Positions 14,988 through 15,013 of a stretch of 15,013 nt of DNA are shown here, in pieces. The notes beneath the pieces were generated by a model. The model was not told the origin of the DNA, made no database searches, and worked only from the letters and a program-made list of their open reading frames with translations. The stretch is from Zelonia costaricensis. Taxonomy: Eukaryota > Euglenozoa > Kinetoplastea > Trypanosomatida > Trypanosomatidae. The DNA is taken from positions 1 through 15,013 of the forward strand of contig JASAOO010002958.1 of NCBI GenBank assembly GCA_030849075.1. Direction: 5' to 3'. The translations under genes were made by a program, and so were the position numbers. Each line of letters begins with the position of its first letter. Position 1 is the first letter of the stretch.

Positions 14988-15013
14988 TCGGAGAGGTTAA
15001 CCCCACCCCCTCT

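Larger units (their letters stand above)
9484..15013 (+). other. Long gene-free region: gene 2 3' UTR and spacer
   Basis: At least 5.5 kb in which no open frame on either strand looks like a protein. The translations are runs of Ser/Leu/Phe/Pro, Cys-Val or Thr-His. The + strand remains C/T-rich throughout, which argues that it stays in the same transcription unit with no strand switch. Distinct islands are an A-richer patch at about 11360-11465, a G-rich/TGG block at 11791-11830, a mixed-composition block at about 13420-13690, and an A-rich patch at 13232-13313. Several T-rich, AG-free tracts ending in AG could serve as trans-splice acceptors. Confidence 0.6.

Noticed and set aside
1..15013. 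CRISPR array, insertion sequences, operon or bacterial ribosome-binding signals
   Set aside because: No spaced identical repeats, no transposase frame and no Shine-Dalgarno pattern. Everything points to a trypanosomatid nuclear locus.

Overview
The window looks like nuclear DNA of a Leishmania-type trypanosomatid (Leishmaniinae). Four things point there. The coding sequence is intronless and GC-rich, with strong G/C preference at third codon positions. The spacers are very long and pyrimidine-rich on the + strand. They are densely sprinkled with (TG)n/(CA)n dinucleotide tracts and C or T homopolymers. Both convincing genes lie on the same strand, each preceded by a pyrimidine tract and an AG, as expected for polycistronic transcription resolved by spliced-leader trans-splicing. 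The species cannot be fixed from sequence alone.

Layout: 1-1754 is non-coding, with G-rich, TG and CA tracts and a C/T-rich leader before the first gene. 1755-3116 encodes a 453-residue protein of unknown role whose C-terminal ~50-100 residues resemble a double-stranded-RNA-binding fold. 3117-6531 is a 3.4-kb spacer, holding the 3' UTR of gene 1 and the promoterless leader of gene 2. It carries a G-quadruplex-capable tract just after the gene 1 stop, a TG/CA pair able to form a stem, and a hairpin followed by T13. 6532-9483 encodes a 983-residue, almost wholly low-complexity Ser/Ala/Pro/Gly/Thr protein whose only six tryptophans fall in short, mostly recurring motifs. 9484-15013 is at least 5.5 kb with no convincing protein gene but several good trans-splice acceptor-like tracts.

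Genes in trypanosomatid polycistronic units are usually not functionally grouped, so the two genes need not cooperate. The RNA-binding-like character of the first and the disordered, linear-motif character of the second would both fit post-transcriptional control, but that is only inference. The window has single ambiguous bases (n) at 6269 and 14673. No rRNA, tRNA, CRISPR array, transposase or prokaryotic feature was found.
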